A program made the position numbers and the translations under genes. Below the pieces are notes generated by a model. That model searched no databases, was not told the DNA's origin, and saw only the letters and a program-made list of their open reading frames with translations. A DNA stretch of 45,709 nt from Sulfurimonas sp. (GTDB lineage Bacteria; Campylobacterota; Campylobacteria; Campylobacterales; Sulfurimonadaceae), in contig NZ_JABIOQ010000041.1 of NCBI RefSeq assembly GCF_018698455.1, forward strand, positions 1 through 45,709, in the 5' to 3' direction. Shown one piece after another: positions 38,941 through 45,709 of the stretch. The stretch's first letter is position 1, and every line of letters starts with the position of its first letter.

Positions 38941-39588
38941 ATGGAATATAGTCTACTTATTATTTTTTACTACGGTATTCTACATGCTCTAGGGGCTGAC
39001 CATCTCTCAGCTATTGCCTTATTTTCTATAGGTAAGAAAAAACTGCAAACACTTCTACTTAGTCTACTCTTTGCAGTTGGACATGGATTTACTCTCTATA
39101 TCATCGCTCTTTTTATCCAGTACATTGCAAATGATGCTATTTTAGAATACGGAGATACAATATCTTCTGCAGTTATCATGCTCATGGGATTATATATCCT
39201 TTATCTTGCATTTAGTGATAAAATACAAATAAACCAACATAAGCATGAAGGAGAAAAGCATCTTCACATATATTACAAAGACAAACATTTACATGACAAA
39301 GGTATGCTTTTATCTCTTGGTCTTCTTATGGGTGTTGGTGGTGTACGTGGTATGTTAATCACACTCAGTGTGATATCACATCAAGCTGTAAGTATTGATA
39401 TGATATTTGCTTTTATCGCAGGTGTTAGTCTCGTTTTTATCGCTTTTGGCTACTTGATATATCTTGTAAACACATCTTTTATTAACTCTAAAAACACTTT
39501 AAGGTATGCTCTTGTTTCTATTGGTCTCATTTCTATAAGCATAGGTAGTTATAACTTAATAGGAGAGCAATTAACAACGCTTCTGTAG
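38941..39588 (+). CDS. NicO-type nickel/cobalt permease
   Basis: A 215-residue inner-membrane protein with about six helices. Helix 1 carries the nickel signature LHALGADHLSAIA (HxxxxDH), helix 2 has AVGHGFTLY, and a His-rich loop follows helix 3 (INQHKHEGEKHLHIYYKDKH then LHD), typical metal-binding features. Later GLLMGVGGVRGML fits the NicO/UreH-like family. ATG 38941 is chosen because AAGGA ends 5 nt before it; an ATG at 38935 overlaps that site. It lies 70 bp upstream of sodN, so it probably supplies nickel for SOD. Confidence 0.85.
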   Translation: MEYSLLIIFYYGILHALGADHLSAIALFSIGKKKLQTLLLSLLFAVGHGFTLYIIALFIQYIANDAILEYGDTISSAVIMLMGLYILYLAFSDKIQINQHKHEGEKHLHIYYKDKHLHDKGMLLSLGLLMGVGGVRGMLITLSVISHQAVSIDMIFAFIAGVSLVFIAFGYLIYLVNTSFINSKNTLRYALVSIGLISISIGSYNLIGEQLTTLL

Positions 39589-39658
39589 TACAAATTTAGA
39601 CTATATTTATTTATAGTTTAAGTTGGCACTATAGCCATCAAAATAAAAAGGAAGAAAT

Positions 39659-40126
39659 ATGTTCAAATTAGACGAAGTAAAAGCACACTGTGATGTACCT
39701 TGTGGTATATACGATACAAATAGAGCTATTGTTGCAGCATTAAGTGTTGTTAGAATGGTAGATTTAATCAATGCTAGAATGGAAACAGAAGACGCTGCTT
39801 CAGCTCAAGGTCAAAATGATATCGCAAGATACATCAACACTAAAGAAGAAGAAGCTGCTGTATGTAAAGAAGAAATCAGAATTATCTGGGGTGACTTTAT
39901 TAAGCCAGTACATGTTTTAGATAATCCAGACATTCACACTATGGTTCATAATATCATGATGCTTGGTGGTGCTGCTAAGCAACACGTTTCTCGTGAAAAA
40001 GCAATGGATCTACTTGCTGCTGTAAATGACTTTTCAGAACTTTTCTGGAAACTTAAAGGTATGGAATCCAAAAGAGTTACTGCTCCTTACGCTCCTGGCG
40101 AAGAAATGGTTTTACCAGTTATCTAA
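39659..40126 (+). CDS. sodN: Nickel superoxide dismutase
   Basis: Converts superoxide to O2 and H2O2 with a Ni centre. The 155-residue precursor has a short leader (MFKLDEVKA), then the nickel hook HCDVPCGIYD: after cleavage the mature enzyme starts at His10, with Cys11 and Cys15 as the His1, Cys2 and Cys6 ligands. The rest is the four-helix bundle (LSVVRMVDLINARME, HTMVHNIMMLGGAAKQHVSR, FSELFWKLKG). AAGGA lies 6 nt before the ATG. The stop overlaps the sodX start by one base (TAATG). Confidence 0.97.
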   Translation: MFKLDEVKAHCDVPCGIYDTNRAIVAALSVVRMVDLINARMETEDAASAQGQNDIARYINTKEEEAAVCKEEIRIIWGDFIKPVHVLDNPDIHTMVHNIMMLGGAAKQHVSREKAMDLLAAVNDFSELFWKLKGMESKRVTAPYAPGEEMVLPVI

Positions 40127-40398
40127 TGCTCAAACTCTTTAAAGTTTCAGGCAATTCTCTTTTCCCATTTTATAAAGATGGGCAAAGAATTCTTTGCTTG
40201 AAAGTTTTTAAATTTAATCCTGTAAAAAAAGATGATACGGTTGTCTTTTCAAAAGACAGTTATGGACTTATGGTCAAAAAAGTTATTTCTATTAACAATG
40301 GACAATACTTTGTTCAAGGCACTGATCCATTAAGTATAGATAGTAGAAATTTCGGGACTATCAGCTTAAATGAAATTCACTATAAAGTTCTATTTTAA
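40126..40398 (+). CDS. sodX: Nickel-SOD maturation protease SodX (S26 family)
   Basis: A 90-residue soluble relative of signal peptidase I, with no membrane anchor. It has the nucleophile motif VSGNSLFPFYKDGQ (Ser11) and the Lys general base in LMVKKVIS (Lys51/52), followed by FVQGTDPLSIDSRNFG, which matches the S26 box GDN...SxDSR..G. It removes the SodN leader so that His1 can bind nickel. Position directly after sodN agrees with this role. Confidence 0.93.
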   Translation: MLKLFKVSGNSLFPFYKDGQRILCLKVFKFNPVKKDDTVVFSKDSYGLMVKKVISINNGQYFVQGTDPLSIDSRNFGTISLNEIHYKVLF

Positions 40399-40409
40399 GA
40401 CTTAATTAA

Positions 40410-40613
40410 AAAAACGAGTATACTCACCCAGATGATTTCGATCACTTCATCGAATCAGTCACTCTTTCCAATGGTGAAACTAAATTAACAATGGCTTCTT
40501 TTGTTCCAGGTACTCTTGGAAATGAGAAATCTTATACTGAAGTAACTTTCACTATCAGTCCAATAGGTAAGAAACTTAACTTAGTTGCAGTAACTGTAGA
40601 AGTAGCTGAGTAG
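40410..40613 (+). pseudogene. Remnant of a superoxide reductase (desulfoferrodoxin-like) gene
   Basis: An open stretch with no start codon or ribosome site follows a TAA at 40407-40409. It reads NEYTHPDDFDHFIESVTLSN and continues through LTMASFVPGTLGNEKS, VTFTISPIGKKLNLVAVTVE to VAE-stop. The HP...DHFIE pattern matches the SOR segment holding two of the iron His ligands, and PGT-VTF-I matches its later strands. The N-terminal part with another ligand is absent, and KKLNLVA runs straight into VTVEVAE where family members have the Cys-x2-His iron-ligand loop, suggesting an in-frame deletion. It cannot form the iron site. Family call is by recognition only. Confidence 0.7.
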
Positions 40614-40867
40614 TTTTTAAATCTTATTTATAGGACTTAACTACACCTTTGAATAAGCTCATTAATCCAATTTAACATCACTCCAAATAATTTTCATACA
40701 ACTTTTACTAATTGTGTAGAATTGTATTAAATGGTTTGTTTTTTTTGAGTTTATCTTATGAAGAGAGACTTAAAAATATGGAATAGTATTTTATACATTC
40801 ATATTTTTTATTAACTAAAACTATAATATTATTTGTGTTATTAAATATAATTTATAAGGATATATCT
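40614..40867. other. AT-rich region before the SulP gene
   Basis: No gene is visible. It probably carries the sulP promoter (several TATAAT-like boxes near 40820-40830) and the tail of the decayed SOR locus. Confidence 0.4.
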
Positions 40868-42556
40868 TTGATAAATAAACAACTCCTTTCGGGAAATCTT
40901 TTTGGTGGTGTAACGGCTGCTATTGTTGCTTTGCCTCTTGCTCTTGCCTTTGGCGTCCAATCAGGCATGGGGGCAATAGCTGGTTTGTATGGAGCTATTG
41001 CCTTAGGTATTTTAGCCGCTCTTTTTGGAGGAACTCCAACACAGATCAGTGGTCCTACAGGTCCTATGGCTGTTGTTGCCTCGGCTATTATTGCAGGTGA
41101 AATAGCTATTTATGGCTCTTTAGATGCAGCTCTAGGGACTATTATCGCGACTTTTGTTCTAGCCGGTATCATCCAAATCATTATGGGAATTTCACGTATT
41201 GGTCAATACATACGCTATATGCCCTACCCAGTTGTATCTGGCTTTATGAGTGGTATTGGTCTTATTATCATCATTATGCAAATGTTTCCTTTCTTTGGAC
41301 TAAGTTCTCCTAAAACTATTATAGATGTAGTCAGTTCACTAGGTGATATATTTTCTAGTATGAACTTCCAAGCTGTTGGTTTATCTATGGCTACTATTGT
41401 CATTATCTACCTTTTTCCCTATATTACAAAAGCTATTCCTTCAACACTAATGGCATTAGTGGTACTCTCAATTTTATCAACACTGCTTGGACTTCATGTC
41501 CCTATTATTGGAGATATTCCGCAAGGCTTACCAGATGTACATTTAGACACACTCTTTGCTATGGATTGGCATCACCCCATGGTTATGATCATTCCTGCTG
41601 TAACCCTAGCAGCACTAGGAGCTATCGATTCACTACTAACCTCAGTAGTTGCTGATAATATGACTAAAACTCAACATAACTCTAATAAAGAACTTATTGG
41701 TCAAGGTATCGGTAATACCATTTCAGGACTCATTGGTGGATTACCAGGGGCAGGAGCTACCATGAGAACGGTTGTAAACATCAATGCAGGTGGTAAAAGT
41801 AAGCTTTCTGGAGTTGTTCATGGTCTTATACTTTTGTTTGTGCTTTTAGGAGCAGGTGCTTATGCGAAGCTCATTCCTTTGCCTGTATTAGCAGGTATTC
41901 TTATTACCGTAGGTGTTGGTATCATTGATTATAAAGGTCTTAAACATATCATTCATATTCCTCGTGCTGATGCAGTCACTATGCTTATCGTGTTACTGTT
42001 AACAGTATTTGTAGATCTTTTACAGGCGGTAGCAGTAGGTATGGTACTAGCTTCCGTGTTGTTTATGAAACAAATGGGTGATATATCTGAATCAAAATCA
42101 TCCAGTCAAACTTTTGCTGATTTTCACAATATAGACTTGCTGGATGATGAAAAAGGTATTATGGATGTTATTAAAGATCAAATATACATTCAACACTTTG
42201 ATGGACCAATATTTTTTGGTTTTACCTCTCACTTTAAAAAAATGATGCGAGAGCTTCCCGAGGTAACTGTTGTTATCTTTCGTATGCACGATGTCCCGAG
42301 TATAGATCAGAGTGGTATGTATGCCATAGAAAATGCCGTTTTAGAGTTAGAAAGAAAAGGGATTAATGTTCTATTAATAGGTATTCAAAAACAACCTGAA
42401 CATATGCTGCGTAACATTAAACTTATTCCTAACCTTATTCAAGAGGAACATCTTTTTAAAGATTTCAACTTAGCTATTACTGCTTTAAAAAATAATCAAT
42501 GTTCTCTAGAGTCAAAACCTAGAGAAACCAAATCAACAATTCTTTGGAAATACTAA
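40868..42556 (+). CDS. SulP-family anion transporter with STAS domain (probable bicarbonate uptake)
   Basis: A 562-residue inner-membrane transporter: about 12-14 helices to residue 410, opening LFGGVTAAIVALPLALAFGV and GGTPTQISGPTGPMAVV, with GLPGAGATMRTVVNINAGGK in the second half, then a cytoplasmic STAS domain (about 440-540) with the PSIDQSGMYAIE loop. Family members carry sulfate, bicarbonate or other anions. The carbonic anhydrase gene 41 bp downstream points to bicarbonate. Start TTG 40868 is chosen because AAGGA lies 7 nt upstream; an in-frame GTG 33 bp earlier has no such site. Confidence 0.9.
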   Translation: MINKQLLSGNLFGGVTAAIVALPLALAFGVQSGMGAIAGLYGAIALGILAALFGGTPTQISGPTGPMAVVASAIIAGEIAIYGSLDAALGTIIATFVLAGIIQIIMGISRIGQYIRYMPYPVVSGFMSGIGLIIIIMQMFPFFGLSSPKTIIDVVSSLGDIFSSMNFQAVGLSMATIVIIYLFPYITKAIPSTLMALVVLSILSTLLGLHVPIIGDIPQGLPDVHLDTLFAMDWHHPMVMIIPAVTLAALGAIDSLLTSVVADNMTKTQHNSNKELIGQGIGNTISGLIGGLPGAGATMRTVVNINAGGKSKLSGVVHGLILLFVLLGAGAYAKLIPLPVLAGILITVGVGIIDYKGLKHIIHIPRADAVTMLIVLLLTVFVDLLQAVAVGMVLASVLFMKQMGDISESKSSSQTFADFHNIDLLDDEKGIMDVIKDQIYIQHFDGPIFFGFTSHFKKMMRELPEVTVVIFRMHDVPSIDQSGMYAIENAVLELERKGINVLLIGIQKQPEHMLRNIKLIPNLIQEEHLFKDFNLAITALKNNQCSLESKPRETKSTILWKY

Positions 42557-42597
42557 TTTAGTATCTTCAATTATATTGATAATCATAAGGATTTACA

Positions 42598-43239
42598 ATG
42601 AAAACCATAGAAAACTTTTTAAAATACAACAAAGAGTGGGCAGCACAAATAAGTAAAGATAATCCCGAATATTTTGAAAATTTGGCAAAAGGTCAAATGC
42701 CAGATCTTCTTTGGATTGGTTGTTCTGACAGTCGTGTACCCGCTGAAATTATTACGGGAGCACAGCCTGGTGAGATGTTTATTCATCGCAACATTGCAAA
42801 TCAAGTTATCGCTACAGATTTTAACTGCCAAAGTGTTTTACAATATGCTGTTAATGTTCTCAAAGTAAAACATATTGTAGTTTGTGGTCATTACGGTTGT
42901 GGTGGTGTCAATGCGGCTCTTAACAAACAAAGTACAGACCTTGTTATCACCAATAAATGGCTTATCCATATTAAAAATACCTATCGACTGCATCAAGAAA
43001 AGATCGATAGTTTCCAAACCAAAGAAGAGCGAATTGATAGACTTATCGAATTTAATGTCATCGAACAAGTTCATGCTCTCTCACATACTTCTATCATTCA
43101 AAAAGCATGGGATACGCAAAATGGTCCTGAAATTCATGGTTGGGTCTATGGGATTGATGATGGTTTAATAAATGGGCTTATCACCATTAAACCAGGTGAT
43201 GCTATCGAGCCAATCTATGAATACGAACCTAAAGGCTAA
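42598..43239 (+). CDS. can: Beta-class carbonic anhydrase
   Basis: Zinc enzyme that interconverts CO2 and bicarbonate. The 213-residue protein shows the ligands Cys42 (IGCSDSRVPAE, with the Asp44-Arg46 dyad), His98 and Cys101 (CGHYGCGGV), and the conserved HRNIANQV. AAGGAT precedes the ATG at 6 nt. With the upstream SulP gene it forms a likely inorganic-carbon uptake pair, useful for the reductive TCA cycle. Confidence 0.96.
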   Translation: MKTIENFLKYNKEWAAQISKDNPEYFENLAKGQMPDLLWIGCSDSRVPAEIITGAQPGEMFIHRNIANQVIATDFNCQSVLQYAVNVLKVKHIVVCGHYGCGGVNAALNKQSTDLVITNKWLIHIKNTYRLHQEKIDSFQTKEERIDRLIEFNVIEQVHALSHTSIIQKAWDTQNGPEIHGWVYGIDDGLINGLITIKPGDAIEPIYEYEPKG

Positions 43240-43404
43240 TAGTCTTCTTCAATAGGGCTAACAATATACTAACTAAAAACAATCGTTTGAGTATTCACTA
43301 TACTGAGGCCTTGTTTGCCAGAGTTTAACTACTTATTCACATCAATATCTCTAAATACCTCGTTATTCCTATCTTTTTAGTGTTGTAAACTTGTTATACC
43401 AAGT

Positions 43405-43428
43405 GGGGTGGTGCTTAAGCACCCCTTT
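43405..43428 (+). terminator. Hairpin terminator after the carbonic anhydrase gene
   Basis: GGGGTG (43405-43410) pairs with CACCCC (43420-43425), and the inner 14 bp GGTGCTTAAGCACC is a perfect palindrome. A short T run follows on the plus strand. It lies between convergent genes and could serve both. The rest of 43240-43459 holds no gene. Confidence 0.6.
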
Positions 43429-43459
43429 ATGTAATTCAGTTTATCTTCCTACTTGTACC

Positions 43460-44032
43460 CTATAAAGCTTCTGGTTCACTAGAAGTTGGTAAAAAATAAG
43501 CAATTGTTGTAAATATTACAGCAATTACTAAAGCAGTTGCTAAAGCTGGGACACCTGAAACAATAGCTACTTCATTTGATGGTGTCATATCCGCTAAAAT
43601 CGCTTTTCCACCAAGTAATGGATCAAGTAAAAATGTTCCAGATATATAGTCAAAAATCAACATATACAGTAAAGCACCACCTAATCCACCTAAAACAAAG
43701 AATATAGCATCTTTTCGACCTTCGCCTAATGCACAGATTGAAGTGCACGGACAGTAGCCTCCGATGCCCCATCCTATTCCAAGAACCATTCCTCCAACAA
43801 TCACACCCCATGTCATACTTTTAACACTCAACTGTGAAGCATCCATTATGCCAAGTGTCATAGCTAAAAAGATGAGAGTACTAGATACTGCTATAGCTAA
43901 AAAGATGACACGCATTAAATGCATATCTTTTAAACGTAACATATTTATAATACCAGAAGGGTTAGAAGCCCCTACACGATGAATGCCAAAGCCAAAAGCT
44001 GTACCTAAAAGTATTGCTAATAAAACAGTCAT
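43460..44032 (-). CDS. YeeE/YedE-family half-size permease (second gene)
   Basis: A 190-residue inner-membrane protein with five to six helices and the motif GIGGYCPCTSICALGEGRKD, where the Cys residues match those used in YeeE/YedE proteins for thiosulfate or other sulfur-compound passage. Start ATG 44032 has AAAGGA 6 nt upstream and lies 1 bp past the stop of the upstream gene; an ATG 12 codons earlier overlaps that gene. The pair 44034-44609 and this gene together equal one full YeeE-like protein. Confidence 0.8.
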   Translation of the reverse strand: MTVLLAILLGTAFGFGIHRVGASNPSGIINMLRLKDMHLMRVIFLAIAVSSTLIFLAMTLGIMDASQLSVKSMTWGVIVGGMVLGIGWGIGGYCPCTSICALGEGRKDAIFFVLGGLGGALLYMLIFDYISGTFLLDPLLGGKAILADMTPSNEVAIVSGVPALATALVIAVIFTTIAYFLPTSSEPEAL

Positions 44033-44033
44033 A

Positions 44034-44609
44034 TTATTTTCCTTTCTTTGCATAAAATAGTAGTGCAATAGGAATGCCTGTTACAAAAACACCAAAAGCA
44101 AAGAGATATCCACTCACTGATGTTTGCATCATACCGCTCATCATATGTCCACTAGTACAGCCACTTGCTAACCTAGCACCAAATATAACAAAGAAACCGC
44201 CTATAAAAGTGACAATATAGCGCTTGAATGTACTGGTATTCCCAAACTTATTCAACCAAACAGTAGGTGCATTCCCTTCATCTCTTGATCGACTTGGTCC
44301 TTTCGTTATTTGAGAAATGAAGCCTCCAATAAAAATACTTAACACAAAAACAAGTCCATAGCTCATAGGATTTGCAACTGCTTTTGCATACGAACCATTA
44401 TTTTTTGCTAAGTAACTATTATCGCTTGTGTAACCTGAAGTTGTTGAATTCGTTTCTGAAACAATTGAAACTACACTATCCCAAATAATACCATTGACAA
44501 TAGAAAATTGTGTCGATCCACCAACAGGTTTTACTATAAAAATAGCAAGAGCTAAAATTATTCCTACCAGTACTCCTCCATAAAGCCAATTTAATCTTTT
44601 TCCTTGCAT
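44034..44609 (-). CDS. YeeE/YedE-family half-size permease (first gene)
   Basis: A 191-residue inner-membrane protein with about four helices and the YeeE motif FGARLASGCTSGHMMSGM, whose Cys is the substrate-contact residue in characterised thiosulfate YeeE. AAAGGAAG precedes the ATG at 4-6 nt. It is followed at once by the second half-size gene, so the two likely form a heteromeric sulfur-compound permease. The substrate is inferred. Confidence 0.82.
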   Translation of the reverse strand: MQGKRLNWLYGGVLVGIILALAIFIVKPVGGSTQFSIVNGIIWDSVVSIVSETNSTTSGYTSDNSYLAKNNGSYAKAVANPMSYGLVFVLSIFIGGFISQITKGPSRSRDEGNAPTVWLNKFGNTSTFKRYIVTFIGGFFVIFGARLASGCTSGHMMSGMMQTSVSGYLFAFGVFVTGIPIALLFYAKKGK

Positions 44610-44742
44610 ACACTTCCTTTAAAAATATAATATTTATTTAGTCTATTGTCTTATGCCTTATATATATCTTAAGGAACTTCCCGTATAAATCCATACAAAA
44701 GATAAAAACTCTCAAACTATAAACAAATTTACTTTTGTAATC

Positions 44743-44769
44743 GTTATTTTAAAATAACTTGGGCAAGTT
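44743..44769. terminator. Adjacent palindromes between yeeE pair and purE
   Basis: GTTATTTTAAAATAAC (44743-44758) is a perfect 16-bp palindrome and AACTT-GGGC-AAGTT (44756-44769) forms a second small hairpin. On the minus strand the latter follows purE and is succeeded by ATTTTAAAA, so it may end purKE transcription; the palindrome could also be an operator for the yeeE pair. Confidence 0.35.
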
Positions 44770-44849
44770 TTGTACTTTTTTACAACTCATTGTAGGTTGA
44801 AACTTTTTTTACCATTACTATATCATCCTTTGAAGTACTTTTTAGTTGG

Positions 44850-45374
44850 CTATTTTCCTATATCTTTTAAGTACTGCTTATACCCTACTTTGTTCAACTT
44901 TTCTACTTTTACTTCTACTTCTAATTTTATTTTTAACTTGTAAGCTGCTATTTTTTCTCTAATGTCAGCATCAGAAGAACCGATGATTTGAGCCGCTAAG
45001 ATTCCTGCGTTTTTAGCACCGTTTATAGCTACTGTTGCTACGGGAACACCACCTGGCATTTGTACTATAGAAAGTAATGAATCCATGCCTTCTAATGAAG
45101 AGCCTTTAACCGGTACACCTATAACTGGTAAAACAGTTTCTGATGCCACCATACCTGGTAAGTGAGCCGCACCCCCTGCTCCCGCTATAATAACCTTTAG
45201 ACCTCTTTTCTCAGCACTACTAGAGTACTCTATTAATCGTTCAGGTGTTCTATGAGCAGATACTATGTCAACTTCATACTCTATTCCAAACTCTTCACAC
45301 ATTAGAGCCGCAGCACTCATAACTGGTAAGTCTGAGTCACTCCCCATAATAATTCCAACTTGTACTTTACTCAT
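44850..45374 (-). CDS. purE: N5-carboxyaminoimidazole ribonucleotide mutase PurE
   Basis: Moves the carboxyl group of N5-CAIR to form CAIR in purine synthesis. The 174-residue protein has [17 protein letters not shown], the catalytic His region [13 protein letters not shown] and [22 protein letters not shown] lies upstream and the ATG overlaps the purK stop (ATGA), so PurK passes its unstable product to a co-translated partner. Confidence 0.97.
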   Translation of the reverse strand: MSKVQVGIIMGSDSDLPVMSAAALMCEEFGIEYEVDIVSAHRTPERLIEYSSSAEKRGLKVIIAGAGGAAHLPGMVASETVLPVIGVPVKGSSLEGMDSLLSIVQMPGGVPVATVAINGAKNAGILAAQIIGSSDADIREKIAAYKLKIKLEVEVKVEKLNKVGYKQYLKDIGK

Positions 45375-45709
45375 ATTTGTTTGCTTCCTTTGATTTTTAA
45401 AATATTTTTTGCTTTCATCGCTTTTTCTAATGCTATATCTATGTCATCATCGAGTACCGTGATATGTCCCATTTTTCTAAATGGTTTAGTGAAAGTTTTT
45501 CCATAAAAGTGAAAAGACAATTCTGGAATTTCTAGTGCATCATGAATCCCATCAATAAATGGCTCACCAGCATAACCCTCTTCTCCAAGTATGTTAACCA
45601 TAACAGCGGGAGAGATAAGTTTAGTAGAACCAAGTGGTAAGTTTGTCACGGCTCTTATCATCTGCTCAAACTGTGAAGTGGCACATGCTTCAACTGTATA
45701 GTGTCCTGA
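45371..45709 (-). CDS. purK: N5-carboxyaminoimidazole ribonucleotide synthase PurK (3' part)
   Basis: The C-terminal 112 residues of an ATP-grasp enzyme that makes N5-CAIR from AIR, ATP and bicarbonate. The frame is open to the right edge and begins [20 protein letters not shown], the conserved PurK segment with the Glu metal ligand, followed by [15 protein letters not shown] and [19 protein letters not shown]. It is cut by the window, not broken. Confidence 0.93.
   Translation of the reverse strand, partial: SGHYTVEACATSQFEQMIRAVTNLPLGSTKLISPAVMVNILGEEGYAGEPFIDGIHDALEIPELSFHFYGKTFTKPFRKMGHITVLDDDIDIALEKAMKAKNILKIKGSKQI

Noticed and set aside
39623-39640. TTGGCAC upstream of sodN as a sigma54 promoter
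   Set aside because: No GC lies at the required 10-nt distance from GG, so the -12 element is missing.
1-45709. tRNA, rRNA, CRISPR arrays and intact insertion sequences
   Set aside because: None could be recognised by reading both strands; no regularly spaced repeats, transposase or cloverleaf-like sequence was seen.

Overview
The window reads as an AT-rich chromosome segment of a member of the Campylobacterota, most like Sulfurimonas or a close relative. This is inferred from gene content and protein character, not from a database search. Supporting signs are a monomeric NADP isocitrate dehydrogenase together with AcnB (both used in the oxidative and the reductive TCA cycle), a very long FlgL behind a sigma54-type promoter, several single-domain hemerythrins, AAGGA-type ribosome binding sites, and many TTG or GTG starts chosen by those sites.

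Layout. 1-10.5 kb: the 5' two-thirds or more of icd (cut by the left edge), mltG, a large AsmA-like envelope protein whose start overlaps the mltG start head to head, a LolC/E-type ABC permease translationally coupled to secA, and lolA. This is an envelope-biogenesis and secretion block. 10.5-17.3 kb: a REC-GGDEF-EAL regulator, the AMPylase SelO, and a run of small genes (a cold-shock-like protein, unknowns, a hemerythrin, a zinc-ribbon thioredoxin, a YbjN/CesT-like protein). 17.3-19.8 kb: an 832-codon low-complexity reading frame with no credible start, possibly the remnant of a conjugation or secretion gene. 20-26 kb: tenA-thiD (thiamin pyrimidine salvage), a thioredoxin, a MATE exporter, a second hemerythrin and aroK lying between two near-identical 35-bp repeats, small unknowns and a PQ-loop-like membrane protein.

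26-38 kb: a compact structured G+C-richer intergenic island, acnB, ftsK, flgL, and a glyS - HtrA-like protease - FAD oxidoreductase operon. 38-43.3 kb: an OB-fold-like secreted protein, a NicO-type nickel permease, nickel superoxide dismutase sodN with its maturation protease sodX, then a decayed superoxide reductase gene, then a SulP transporter with STAS domain followed by a beta carbonic anhydrase. 43.4-45.7 kb: two half-size YeeE/YedE permeases and purKE (purK cut by the right edge).

The most notable points are: the nickel SOD cassette beside a superoxide reductase relic, which looks like an enzyme replacement caught in place; the duplicated 35-bp promoter-like repeat flanking hemerythrin-aroK; the structured island after acnB; the start-less 832-codon frame; and the antiparallel overlap encoding the N-terminal membrane anchors of two envelope proteins. 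No tRNA, rRNA, CRISPR array or intact insertion sequence was seen.
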